Shown one piece after another: positions 7,501 to 14,648 of a stretch of DNA of 23,375 bases. How positions within the stretch are numbered: position 1 is the first letter of the stretch; every line of letters begins with the position of its first letter. Origin of the DNA: a virus; the IMG/VR virus record IMGVR_UViG_3300046777_001822, positions 1 to 23,375 of that record; one strand, 5' to 3'. The notes beneath the pieces are model-generated. The model had not been told where the DNA came from. It worked only from the letters and a program-made list of their open reading frames with translations, and ran no database searches. The position numbers were made by a program, and so were the translations under genes.

Positions 7501-10500
7501 TGTAATGAAAGGACAAGGTGGTGATCATATCACGGGTTCCAACATTACAGATACTGGTACAAAAGTTTCAATTAATTCAAATACTGAAGTAACTGGAACT
7601 TTAAAGGTTACTGAAAATATAACTAGTCCTAATATAACTGCAATAGAAACATCTACTAGCAGTTTAAATACATTTTCATCATCTATATTAGCTGCTGTAG
7701 AATTAACAGGTTCTAACCTAACAGTTAAAGGTAACTTATTAGTTAAGGGAACAACAACAAATGTTAATACAACAACACTTGATGTTGATAATAACTTAAT
7801 TAACTTAAACGGAACAGGAGCAACACTTGCTGGTTTAAGAGTTAAAGATACAACAGCACCAAATCAAGTTTCGGGATCTTTATTATGGGATGCAACAAAT
7901 GACTATTGGATTGCGGGTCAATTAGGTTCAGAACAAAGATTAGTTAGAGAAACAGAATTTAATAATGCTGTAAATAGAGTTGATAGTTTAGAGATCTCAA
8001 CAGCATCTTTAAATACATTTACAAGTAGTGCTGCAAGTAGATTATCTTCACTTGAAACTGCAAGTGGTAGTATTAGAACTGACTTTAATTCATATACAAG
8101 TAGTAACAACACAACAAACAATACACAAAACAGTAGATTAACTTCTATTGAATCAACAACTGGATCATTAAATACATATACTAGTTCAAATACAACTAAT
8201 ATAAATGCTATTCATACTGCAACAAGTAGTTTGAATAGTTACACAAGTAGTAACAATACTACTATATCTTCTTTAAACTCATATACAAGTAGTAACACAA
8301 CAAATATAAATGCTATTCATACCGCAACGGGTAGTTTGAATTCATTCACAAATTCATTTAATAGTGCATTTAGTTTAAGTGGTGCTGATGTTACTGTTAG
8401 AGGTAACTTTACAGTATCGGGTACAACAACTACTGTTAATTCAACAACGGTTGCAATAGGTGATAACATCATTCAATTAAATGGTTCTGGTGCAACTAAC
8501 GCAGGTATTGTTGTTAGAGACGCAACATCACCAACAACAACATCTGGTTCATTATTATGGGATACAACAAATGATAAATGGATTGCTGGCCCCTTAGGTG
8601 CTGAAGATGATGTTGTTTTAAGAACCGCAACACAAACATTAACAAATAAAACAATCAACGCATCTCAACTAGTTGATGCGTCTGTAACAAATACAAAATT
8701 AGCCAATTCATCTTTTAATATTGGTACAACATCTATATCATTAGGTAGAACATCGTCTGCACAAACTTTAAGTGGTGTGTCGATTGATGGAACTGTAACC
8801 AAAACATTGGCATCTGGTGTTGGAGAAAATTTCTTATATGCAAATGTTGGTTCGGATGATTATGTTCGTGTTCGAGGAGGTTCAGATAGCTATAATACAG
8901 GATGGATTGAAATCGCTACATCAGATGATGGAACAGAACCAATTTATGTTAGACAATATACAGGAGTGTTTACAACTGTTGCAAGAACCGCAACTTTATT
9001 AGACGGTAGTGGTAACACATCTTTCCCTGGTACTATAAATGGTTTAACAGTGTCTTCAGGTACTATTACTTCAGGCACTTGGAATGGTACAGCAATTGCC
9101 AACGCATACTTAGCAAACTCATCGTTTTTTGTTGGTACAACATCTATATCATTAGGTAGATCGTCCGCATCACAAACATTAACAGGTGTTTCTATTGATG
9201 GTAATGCAGGAACTGTTACAAATGGTGTTTATACAAGTGGTGATCAAACAATTGGGGGGGCAAAAACATTTAGTTCAAATATTACCAATAGTGCAACTGC
9301 TGATTGGTATATGTATGGCTTTGGTGCTAGAGGCGCAAGCTCAGGACAATATGGTATGGGTCTTGCATCTGATATTGCAAATAGAACATTATCATTCCAT
9401 GTACCTAATCATACTGCTTATTCATCTTCAGGCGCCGTACCTAAATTTGGTTGGTACTCTAATGGGGCTGTTGAGTTAATGTCATTACAAAGTGCCACAG
9501 GTAATTTAGTTGTTACAGGAACAATTGCAGCATCTAATTTAAGTGGTACAAATACTGGAGATCAAACAACTATTTCGGGTAATGCTGGAAGTGCAACGAT
9601 ATTACAAACAGCTAGAACAATAGGCGGCGTTTCATTTAATGGTTCGGCAAATATCGATTTACCTGGTGTAAACACCTCAGGTAATCAAAATACAACTGGT
9701 AATGCCAACACAGCAACAACATTACAAACTGCAAGAACAATTGGTGGTGTTTCATTTAATGGTTCTGCAAATATTGATTTACCAGGCGTAAACACTACTG
9801 GTAATCAAAATACATCAGGTACGGCATCTAATATTACTGCTTTCACAATTAACCAAAACGTTGGTACAGCAAATACACCAACATTTGCTGGATTAACAGT
9901 TGGTGCTGGTCTTGCAACAGGAAGAAGTTCTTGGGGGGCACCCACTAATGCTAATATTATATTAACATCATCTGCATCAGATAGTACTGGTAACTGTGGT
10001 ATAGAATTCAGATCGGGAAATAATTTCCCATCAGATGGTGCATCGATATATTTTGAAAATAATGCATCAGGTGGTGCATCCGAAAGAGCTAAATTAACAA
10101 TTAGAGTTGAGAATGATGCGGAGGACTTTATGGAATTAAGAGCGGGTAATATCACTCTTAATTCGAATACCATAAGTGCTGGTGGTCAAAACCCATCAAT
10201 TATTTTCCAAAATTCTGGAACAACTATCTCATCTATTAGTAGTACTGGTGTTTACAATGGTAGTATTAGTGGTAATGCAGCAACAGTAACAAATGGTGTA
10301 TATACAAATGGTTCATATTCTGATCCTTCTTGGATAACATTATTAGCGGGCTCAAAGATAAATGGCGCAGTTGCAAGTGCTACAAACGCAACAGCTGCGG
10401 CTAACATTTCACTTACAAGTTTAGGAAATGGTTCGGTAAACGTAAATAACGGAAGTTCAGCGGTATATAGAAATGAAAACGGGTCGGGTGCGGCTTTATC

Positions 10501-11200
10501 ATATTCTCCAGTTTTTCATGCGGGCGCCGGTGATACGATGTGGCAAATTCAAGGTACTTACGGTACTTCCGGTAACGGTACATTCTATTTTAGACAAGGA
10601 TATAATGGAAGCTGGGGTAACTGGTTAACAATGTTATCATCAGCTAACTATAATTCATATTCACCAACATTAACAGGAACTGGTGCAAGCGGTAACTGGG
10701 GTATTAATATTACAGGTAATGCTGCAACAGCAACATCGGCTGACCAAATTGATGGTGTTGGATTTAGAAATACAGGTTCTAATGAGGGTGTTAATGCCCA
10801 ATCATTAGACTCTAATGGTATGACCTACGTAACCAATGTTGATGGTAGTAGTACCAATTTAACAGGTAACGCAACAGATGGTGCACTGTACTCTCAAATA
10901 TACAGTTCAAGTTGGCAACATCAAATATATGGTGATTACAGAACAGGTATCATGTATGCTAGAGGAAAAAACAACGGTACTTGGCAGTCTTGGAAGAGAG
11001 TTGCTTTAAGTAATTCAACAACATTCTCCAACGTGTCAAGTGTTAGCTTTACTCACAATTTAGGAACTGCAAACTTAACTGCGCAAGTATTTGATAGTAG
11101 TAATAATATGTTCTTCCCTTCTGAAATAAACATAACATCTACAACAGTTACAGTAACTTTTGCAGCAAATAGAACAGGTAGACTTGTTGTTACCGGATAA
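4586..11200 (+). CDS. Giant modular tail-fibre protein (2204 aa)
   Basis: This is a very long Ser/Thr/Asn/Gly-rich virion protein, most likely a trimeric side tail fibre. Residues 8-16 (VSGSLSVSG) match the same positions of the three following genes. Residues 60-80 carry the fibre motif AFTGSFGGNGAGL. Residues about 133-235 resemble a cupredoxin domain. Three arrays of 21-residue coiled-coil units (5552-6157, 6455-6985, 7991-8377) alternate with copies of a globular domain ending in SGSLLWD...W.AG.LG. The part from about 8640 has TLTNKTI, ANSSF..GTTSISLG repeats and GNA.T repeats typical of phage fibres. Near the C-terminus two knob-like segments, YNGSWGNWLTML and ARGKNNGTWQSWKRV, resemble the pyocin-knob family, which often contacts receptors. 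A final beta-rich segment (11010-11197) ends in RTGRLVVTG. The start is the only sensible ATG and the frame is unbroken. Structural role is sure; the receptor is unknown. Confidence 0.9.
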   Translation: MNIFDPQVSGSLSVSGSSEISGDLRVLGTLFATISGTAENAVSTSHAAAYTLTSSFHQFTSSYTTGAFTGSFGGNGAGLYDIPASGVTGLNLTRIADGSATASISQADGLRINTNTELTGSLKISNINLGSDKVILVNVTDSGGKYFIDGVRSPILSLIKGFTYKFLFPNIGAHPFRFSTTNDGTHNGGTVYTTGVTTGSTPDYIQIEVTDSTPSTLYYFCTSHHMMGNGIGVYSDLLNVEADRQVVYINPSIIATTGSNTFIGTETISGSLSVTGSVNITGSISLNGQAIGTGKLDEVVFNSYTSSNDTTNSLQNGRLDLLETSTSSLNTFTSSTNNRLNTVETYTGSLNTRLDIIETSTSSLNTFSSSINNRVGIIETSTASLNIFTSSASSRLLSIETSTASLNIFTSSTNNKLSAIESTTSSLNSYTASNNTRLDVIEGTTGSLNTFTSSTSNKLSAIETSTSSLNLFTSSTNLSLNSVLTSTASLNTYTSSNNTNINAIHTATSSLNTFSSSILNAIEVTGSNLTIKGDLLVKGTTTQIDSTTLNIGDNIISLNGTATNNAGLVVQDASGASIVSGSLLWDTSTDFWKAGKLGSEERIILVNEYNTFSTSIDSRATSLQTATSSLNSYTSSNTSNINAIHTSTSSLNTFTSSANGRLDSLETSTGSLNTYTSSTNTRLGVIESTTGSLNTFTSSADSRLNAVETSTSSLNTFSSSTNDKLSSLESASSSIRTDFNSYTSSNNTVESTQNGRLSALETTTGSLNTYTSSNTTNINAIHTATSSLNSFTSSINTTVKNKLNADGVISGSIQVEITGTTGYSTFSGSIATTDSTQNDRIAALESMTGSYATTGSSNIVGNQTITGSVYITQNLTVLGSSSFLYLTASQLAVSSSTISVNVFEPAERFGGLKVYDSGSLSHQATASLLWDSQNNHWIYQNAYVGGYSGGMLISGPRNTGALGDEAGTIANVVMKGQGGDHITGSNITDTGTKVSINSNTEVTGTLKVTENITSPNITAIETSTSSLNTFSSSILAAVELTGSNLTVKGNLLVKGTTTNVNTTTLDVDNNLINLNGTGATLAGLRVKDTTAPNQVSGSLLWDATNDYWIAGQLGSEQRLVRETEFNNAVNRVDSLEISTASLNTFTSSAASRLSSLETASGSIRTDFNSYTSSNNTTNNTQNSRLTSIESTTGSLNTYTSSNTTNINAIHTATSSLNSYTSSNNTTISSLNSYTSSNTTNINAIHTATGSLNSFTNSFNSAFSLSGADVTVRGNFTVSGTTTTVNSTTVAIGDNIIQLNGSGATNAGIVVRDATSPTTTSGSLLWDTTNDKWIAGPLGAEDDVVLRTATQTLTNKTINASQLVDASVTNTKLANSSFNIGTTSISLGRTSSAQTLSGVSIDGTVTKTLASGVGENFLYANVGSDDYVRVRGGSDSYNTGWIEIATSDDGTEPIYVRQYTGVFTTVARTATLLDGSGNTSFPGTINGLTVSSGTITSGTWNGTAIANAYLANSSFFVGTTSISLGRSSASQTLTGVSIDGNAGTVTNGVYTSGDQTIGGAKTFSSNITNSATADWYMYGFGARGASSGQYGMGLASDIANRTLSFHVPNHTAYSSSGAVPKFGWYSNGAVELMSLQSATGNLVVTGTIAASNLSGTNTGDQTTISGNAGSATILQTARTIGGVSFNGSANIDLPGVNTSGNQNTTGNANTATTLQTARTIGGVSFNGSANIDLPGVNTTGNQNTSGTASNITAFTINQNVGTANTPTFAGLTVGAGLATGRSSWGAPTNANIILTSSASDSTGNCGIEFRSGNNFPSDGASIYFENNASGGASERAKLTIRVENDAEDFMELRAGNITLNSNTISAGGQNPSIIFQNSGTTISSISSTGVYNGSISGNAATVTNGVYTNGSYSDPSWITLLAGSKINGAVASATNATAAANISLTSLGNGSVNVNNGSSAVYRNENGSGAALSYSPVFHAGAGDTMWQIQGTYGTSGNGTFYFRQGYNGSWGNWLTMLSSANYNSYSPTLTGTGASGNWGINITGNAATATSADQIDGVGFRNTGSNEGVNAQSLDSNGMTYVTNVDGSSTNLTGNATDGALYSQIYSSSWQHQIYGDYRTGIMYARGKNNGTWQSWKRVALSNSTTFSNVSSVSFTHNLGTANLTAQVFDSSNNMFFPSEINITSTTVTVTFAANRTGRLVVTG
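4982..5290 (+). other. Cupredoxin-like domain inside the fibre gene
   Basis: Residues about 133-235 of the giant fibre form a segment unlike the surrounding low-complexity repeats: richer in aromatic residues and without Ser/Thr runs. GFTYKFLF is followed by AHPFRFSTT (H174) and, 47 residues on, LYYFCTSHHMMG (C221, H224, M226/M227). This His ... Cys-x2-His-x-Met order is the type 1 copper ligand pattern of cupredoxins, and the HPFRFSTTNDGTHNGG stretch resembles cupredoxin-like segments found in other environmental proteins. It may bind copper or be only a beta-sandwich spacer; the ligand set being complete favours binding, but this is inference. Confidence 0.55.
5552..6157 (+). repeat. Coiled-coil repeat array 1 (21-residue units)
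   Basis: The pattern is E-T-S-T-S-S-L-N-T-F-T-S-S-x4-L-x2-I. There is one 21-residue unit (5552-5614), one 14-residue unit (5615-5656), seven 21-residue units (5657-6097) and a final 20-residue unit (6098-6157). Leu7, Leu18 and Ile/Val21 fall on heptad a/d positions with Thr in the rest of the core, as in trimeric fibre coiled coils. Codons differ between units while residues are kept, so the array is not a recent exact expansion. Confidence 0.85.
6182..6388 (+). repeat. Globular fibre domain, copy 1
   Basis: Encodes about 69 residues running from GDLLVKGTTTQIDSTTLNIG to SGSLLWDTSTDFWKAGKLGS. The same domain recurs at 7730-7933 and 8402-8608, and in a diverged form at about 7202-7415, always placed next to a coiled-coil array. 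It is probably a small beta-rich domain interrupting the shaft. Confidence 0.8.
6455..6985 (+). repeat. Coiled-coil repeat array 2
   Basis: Five 21-residue units (6455-6769) are followed by one 32-residue unit containing SIRTDFNSYTSSNN (6770-6865), one 21-residue unit (6866-6928) and a partial unit. The 32-residue unit is 21 plus 11 residues, which would introduce a hendecad, a known way to alter supercoil locally without breaking the core. Confidence 0.8.
7202..7415 (+). repeat. Globular fibre domain, diverged copy
   Basis: The segment QNLTVLGSSSFLYLTASQLA through ATASLLWDSQNNHWIYQN keeps the G-x-L-x-V-x-G start and the SLLWD.....W end of the repeated globular domain, but the middle has diverged. 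It is followed by a Gly-rich stretch rather than the usual LGSE. Confidence 0.6.
7730..7933 (+). repeat. Globular fibre domain, copy 2
   Basis: Encodes GNLLVKGTTTNVNTTTLDVD to SGSLLWDATNDYWIAGQLGS. It is close to copy 1 in residues but differs at many third codon positions, implying an old duplication held by selection on the protein. Confidence 0.8.
7991..8377 (+). repeat. Coiled-coil repeat array 3
   Basis: The unit lengths in order are 21 (7991-8053), 32 with SIRTDFNSYTSSNN (8054-8149), 21 (8150-8212), 35 (8213-8317, five heptads) and a terminal 20-residue unit ahead of globular copy 3. The 32-residue unit is the same variant as in array 2, so the two arrays share a larger order. Confidence 0.8.
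8402..8608 (+). repeat. Globular fibre domain, copy 3
   Basis: Encodes GNFTVSGTTTTVNSTTVAIG to SGSLLWDTTNDKWIAGPLGA. It marks the end of the coiled-coil half of the fibre; after it the protein changes to TLTNKTI and ANSSF-type fibre repeats. Confidence 0.8.
8701..9201 (+). repeat. Two ANSSF-GTTSISLG fibre repeats
   Basis: Copies at 8701-8792 and 9111-9201 encode ANSSF..GTTSISLGR.S..QTL.GVSIDG. They share a 27-base identical core reading ggtacaacatctatatcatt plus the following aggtaga. This short beta repeat is common in distal parts of phage tail fibres. Confidence 0.75.
9601..9840 (+). repeat. Tandem 120-base duplication in fibre gene
   Basis: The 40-residue unit starting LQTARTIGGVSFNGSANIDL occurs twice in direct tandem (9601-9720 and 9721-9840). 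Most residues are kept with scattered silent changes; the end of the second copy has drifted (TSGTASNI). It is probably a beta-helical or beta-rich shaft element. Confidence 0.8.
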
Positions 11201-11217
11201 AATACGTATATTAAAGT

Positions 11218-12351
11218 ATGTTAAGAGAAAATGTAATTGTTAGTGGCTCATTAGATGTTAGTGGACAATATATTATACCCAGAGGACCCAGAGCCAATAG
11301 ACCAGGAAGCCCAGAAATTGGGTCTCTTTATCTTGAAGAATCTGATAGTGGAAGTTTTGTTGTAACATATACCGCAGTATCTAATAGAGATGATGGATGG
11401 GAACCAGTTGGTTCACAAAACACGGATAGAATTGGTTTTTTATATAGACAAATTATTAATTATTCTTATTTGGCTGGTGGTTATAAAGATGCATCTCCTT
11501 GGAAAAATGTTCATAGAACAACAAATGCAACGGATCAAACTGTTCACTTAGGAGAATTGATGGATTATCCAGCATCATATACATCTGGTCATTGTAGTAA
11601 AACTATTTTATTTGTTTGGTCAACAAATACAGATGGCGCCTGGAAATCGGCAACACAAATACATTCAACTTGGACAACAGGGGTAAATATGGTAAATGAA
11701 ACGGCTTATGCTCACCAATCTAAATGGGATTTAGCAAATGCAAGAGATGACTTAGGAACTTTATTTCAAGAAACAGAATTTGCTTGGGTATTTGGGGGAG
11801 GTGTTGCAACTGTTGAAAAATTCAATTCAACCAACGAAGTTATGTATAGTGTTTATTACCCTAATATGGCACCATATCTAACATTAAAAACATCTATCAC
11901 CAGTTCATTAGGTTGTTCTGGGTTTTCTGATGAAAATTATGGTTATGGTTATGGATCGGAAAGTGGTAACAAACTATTCTTTGCAACTGATACCTTCACT
12001 AATAATCAACAATGGGGGGCCAGTGGGCAACAAAAGGGAATTAGTTCCAAGTGGGGTAAAGGATATGCGGGAAATGAGGGTAATTATAATGGTGGTTATA
12101 ACTTAAGAAGATGGAATGTGTTTAATGAAACAAATATTGGTAATGTGGCAAAACCACATGGAAACTGTGGTGAAGAAAATTTCACCATGGGACAAGACCA
12201 CCAATATATGTTAGGAAATTATGATGGTCTACAAAATAATACAAGTTGGAAATTTGTCTATGCAACTGACACTGGTGTTGTTAACCCTTCTGGGTTGGCA
12301 CCAGGCGTTAATGGTGGAACATCATCGGGGCATTGTGGGTGGAGAAATTAA
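11218..12351 (+). CDS. Tail fibre/adhesin paralog 1 (377 aa)
   Basis: This is the first of three tandem paralogs directly downstream of the giant fibre (17-base gap). Residues 8-16 are VSGSLDVSG, then a conserved stretch RANRPGSPEIGSLYLEES and DDGWEPVGSQ. The middle (about 85-275) has SYLAGGYKDASPWKNVH, TSGHCSKTILFVWS and QETEFAWVFGGG, with repeated aromatic strand patterns that may form a beta-propeller- or kelch-like fold. The C-terminus is strongly conserved among the paralogs: GISSKWGKGYAGNEG, GGYNLRRW, NCGEENFTMGQDHQYMLGNY and SSGHCGWR, with conserved Cys that may pair. This copy is the most divergent of the three in the middle. It is a virion receptor-binding or decoration protein by context; the exact location on the particle is unknown. 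Confidence 0.7.
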   Translation: MLRENVIVSGSLDVSGQYIIPRGPRANRPGSPEIGSLYLEESDSGSFVVTYTAVSNRDDGWEPVGSQNTDRIGFLYRQIINYSYLAGGYKDASPWKNVHRTTNATDQTVHLGELMDYPASYTSGHCSKTILFVWSTNTDGAWKSATQIHSTWTTGVNMVNETAYAHQSKWDLANARDDLGTLFQETEFAWVFGGGVATVEKFNSTNEVMYSVYYPNMAPYLTLKTSITSSLGCSGFSDENYGYGYGSESGNKLFFATDTFTNNQQWGASGQQKGISSKWGKGYAGNEGNYNGGYNLRRWNVFNETNIGNVAKPHGNCGEENFTMGQDHQYMLGNYDGLQNNTSWKFVYATDTGVVNPSGLAPGVNGGTSSGHCGWRN

Positions 12352-12355
12352 AAAA

Positions 12356-12368
12356 CTATTTATAGAAT
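12356..12368 (+). promoter_or_regulatory. CTATTTATAG element before paralog 2
   Basis: CTATTTATAG at 12356-12365 ends three bases before the ATG of the second paralog. It matches the CTATTTATA before the ATP-grasp/Hint gene. It lies too close to the start for an ordinary leader if it were a promoter core, so it could instead be a translation leader element or coincidence. Confidence 0.2.
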
Positions 12369-13475
12369 ATGCGTCACGATAATATAGAAATTAGTGGTTC
12401 TTTAAGAGTTCAGGGAGTTTCAAAACCACCCAGAGGCTCAAAAGCAAATAGACCTGGGAGCCCAGTTACGGGATCATTATATCTTGAAGAGGCAGCAAGT
12501 GGTAGTTTTTTAATGGTATATACTGGTTTAAATAATGGGGATAATGGGTGGGTTAGAGTTTCTTCCCAAGTTAACTCAAATGTTGGTTTTAAATTTAGAC
12601 AAATAATTAGTGTTTCCTATTTAGCTGGTGGTTACAAAAACTCATCACCATGGAAGAATGTTCATAAAACAATTAATTCTACTGATCAAACAACACATAT
12701 TGGTGAACTATTAGATTACGCTGCATCATATACTTCGGGGGCTTGTAGTAAATATATCTTTTTTGTTTGGTCCGTTAATGAAGATAATGCATTTAAAGGA
12801 CCAACTGATGTTAATGGTATTAGAACATCTGCAATTAATATGGCAAACGATACCAAATATACACATCAAACTAAGTTTAACATAACGACTGCAAGGAGTG
12901 ATGTTGCTACCATGCATAAAGAAACAGAATTTGCATACATGTTTTCTGCCGGTAGTTCTATTGTTGATAAATTTGATTTAAGTAATGAAACAATTATGAC
13001 TGGGTTCAATTTAACAACAATAAATGGTAGTGATGGTGGTAGTGCATTTTCTGATGAGAACTTTGGATACGGTTGGACATCTAGCGAAGGTATCAAGTTT
13101 AGTTTTGCATCTGAAACATTTTCATCATCTGTTCATTGGTCAGCACACGCGCAACAAAAAGGGATTAGCTCAAAAGTTGGTAAAGGATATGCGGGAAATG
13201 AAGGGTCATATAGTGGTGGATATAACTTAAGAAGATGGAGCAATGCTAGCGACACTAATATTGGTAATGTGGCAAAACCACATCCAAACTGTGGAGAAGA
13301 AAATTTCACAATGGGTCAGGATCATCAATATATGTTAGGTAATTATGATGGTGCACAAAATAATACAAGTTGGAAATTCAGCTACACAACGGATACAGGA
13401 ACTACCAGCGTAAGTGGATTAGCACCCGGCGTTAACGGTGGAACATCTTCTGGCCATTGTGGTTGGAGAGCATAA
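12369..13475 (+). CDS. Tail fibre/adhesin paralog 2 (368 aa)
   Basis: Second copy of the family. Residues 8-16 are ISGSLRVQG, followed by PPRGSKANRPGSPVTGSLYL and a DNGWVRVSSQ segment. Central landmarks are SYLAGGYKNSSPWKNVHKT, TSGACSKYIFFVWSVNED and KETEFAYMFSAG. The C-terminal third is close to paralog 3 (GISSKVGKGYAGNEGSY, GGYNLRRWSN, KPHPNCGEENFTMGQD, SSGHCGWRA). Differences between the copies cluster in the central part, consistent with receptor-facing variation, while the ends are kept for assembly. No signal peptide or membrane segment is present. The ATG is preceded by A/T-only bases without Shine-Dalgarno, 17 bases after the previous stop. Confidence 0.7.
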   Translation: MRHDNIEISGSLRVQGVSKPPRGSKANRPGSPVTGSLYLEEAASGSFLMVYTGLNNGDNGWVRVSSQVNSNVGFKFRQIISVSYLAGGYKNSSPWKNVHKTINSTDQTTHIGELLDYAASYTSGACSKYIFFVWSVNEDNAFKGPTDVNGIRTSAINMANDTKYTHQTKFNITTARSDVATMHKETEFAYMFSAGSSIVDKFDLSNETIMTGFNLTTINGSDGGSAFSDENFGYGWTSSEGIKFSFASETFSSSVHWSAHAQQKGISSKVGKGYAGNEGSYSGGYNLRRWSNASDTNIGNVAKPHPNCGEENFTMGQDHQYMLGNYDGAQNNTSWKFSYTTDTGTTSVSGLAPGVNGGTSSGHCGWRA

Positions 13476-13477
13476 AT

Positions 13478-13485
13478 TATAAATA
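13478..13485 (+). promoter_or_regulatory. TATAAATA element before paralog 3
   Basis: TATAAATA, identical to the T4 late promoter core, lies two bases upstream of the ATG of paralog 3. A transcript initiated here would start at or inside the gene, so a promoter role for this gene is doubtful; it may be chance in A/T-rich DNA. Confidence 0.2.
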
Positions 13486-13487
13486 AA

Positions 13488-14600
13488 ATGTTATACGAGA
13501 ATTTAGAAGTAAGTGGTAGTTTAAGATCAGATAGGGTAATTAATAGACCTCCAAGAGGCACTAGAGCAAATAGACCATCAAGTCCTCGTTCAGGTTCATT
13601 ATACCTTGAAACATCAAGTAGTGGAAGTAGTTATTTGATGTTGTATACTGGTGTATCAAACATTGATGACGGTTGGGAAAGAATCGCTGCACAAGAAACA
13701 CAACCTACCGCATTTAGATATAGACAAGTAATTAATTATTCTTATTTGGCTGGTGGTTATAAAGACTCGTCACCTTGGAGAAATGTTCACAAGACAGTTA
13801 ATCTTATTGATCAAACAACACACATTGGTGAACTATTAGATTACCCAATTTCATATACATCCGGAGCGTGTAGTAAATCGATACTTTTTCTTTGGTCTGT
13901 AAATGATGACGGGGCGTGGAAAAGTGCCGGAACAATACATGGAACGAGAACAGCTGCTATCAATATGATTACGGACACAAATTACGCACACCAAACAAAA
14001 TTCAACACTGGTATTGCTAGAAGTGATCTTGGAACTATGCAAAAAGAAACTGAGATAGCATATTTGTTTTCTGGCGGATCAACAACGATTGAAAAATTTA
14101 ATTTATCGAATGAAAGCTATGTAAGTGGATTTGGGGTTTCATCAATTAGTGGCGACGATGGTGCTGGAGCATTTTTTGATGAAAGTTTTGGTTACGCTTG
14201 GACATCATCTGCTGGTATTAAATTTAATTTTTCCAATGAAACACCTAGTTCATCTAGTCAATGGGGTAACCATTCACAACAAAAGGGGATTAGCTCAAAA
14301 GTTGGTAAGGGGTATGCTGGAAATGAGGGAAGTTATAATGGTGGTTATAATTTAAGAAGATGGAGCAATTCTAATGATACTAATATCGGGAATGTTTCAA
14401 AACCGCATCCAAACTGTGGGGAAGAAAACTTTACATTAGGTCAAGATTGGCAATATATGTTAGGAAATTATGATGGGGTACAGAACAATGTTAGTTGGAA
14501 GTTTTGGTATGCAACGGATGTTGGCTCAACTAGTATTACCGGATTAAACCCTGGTGTTAATGCAGGAACGTCTTCTGGCCATTGTGGTTGGAGACAATAG
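13488..14600 (+). CDS. Tail fibre/adhesin paralog 3 (370 aa)
   Basis: Third copy of the family. Residues 8-12 are VSGSL, as in the other fibres, but the following residues (RSDRV) depart from the S/D-V-S-G pattern. PPRGTRANRPSSPRSGSLYL then follows. The centre has SYLAGGYKDSSPWRNVHKT and TSGACSKSILFLWSVNDD. The C-terminal part keeps GISSKVGKGYAGNEGSY, NCGEENFTLGQDWQYMLGNY (with Trp where the others have His) and SSGHCGWRQ. It is closer to paralog 2 than to paralog 1, suggesting two successive duplications, possibly with gene conversion at the C-terminal end. It is the last gene of the fibre module. By context it is a virion adhesin or fibre-tip protein. Confidence 0.7.
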   Translation: MLYENLEVSGSLRSDRVINRPPRGTRANRPSSPRSGSLYLETSSSGSSYLMLYTGVSNIDDGWERIAAQETQPTAFRYRQVINYSYLAGGYKDSSPWRNVHKTVNLIDQTTHIGELLDYPISYTSGACSKSILFLWSVNDDGAWKSAGTIHGTRTAAINMITDTNYAHQTKFNTGIARSDLGTMQKETEIAYLFSGGSTTIEKFNLSNESYVSGFGVSSISGDDGAGAFFDESFGYAWTSSAGIKFNFSNETPSSSSQWGNHSQQKGISSKVGKGYAGNEGSYNGGYNLRRWSNSNDTNIGNVSKPHPNCGEENFTLGQDWQYMLGNYDGVQNNVSWKFWYATDVGSTSITGLNPGVNAGTSSGHCGWRQ

Positions 14601-14648
14601 TTGATAATTCAAAAAAAATTACTTATATTATAACAAAACAATTTATTT
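14601..14648 (+). promoter_or_regulatory. AT-rich leader with TTACTTATATTATAA
   Basis: This 48-base gap contains TTACTTATATTATAA at 14619-14633. A near-identical string, TTACTTAAAATTATAA, precedes the small ORF (2607-2622), and TATATTATAA recurs at 21730-21739, 16 bases before another gene start; here the spacing is 15 bases. It may be a phage promoter core. Evidence is limited to this recurrence. Confidence 0.3.

Noticed and set aside
5552-8377. CRISPR-like regular repeats of about 63 bases
   Set aside because: The period is the 21-residue coding unit; units are contiguous without unique spacers and vary at silent positions inside one long open frame.
9186-9479. 97-residue plus-strand frame in the fibre gene
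   Set aside because: It lies wholly inside the fibre frame in another phase, has no separate leader, and shows a Leu/Gln/Met-rich composition expected from frame-shifted reading.
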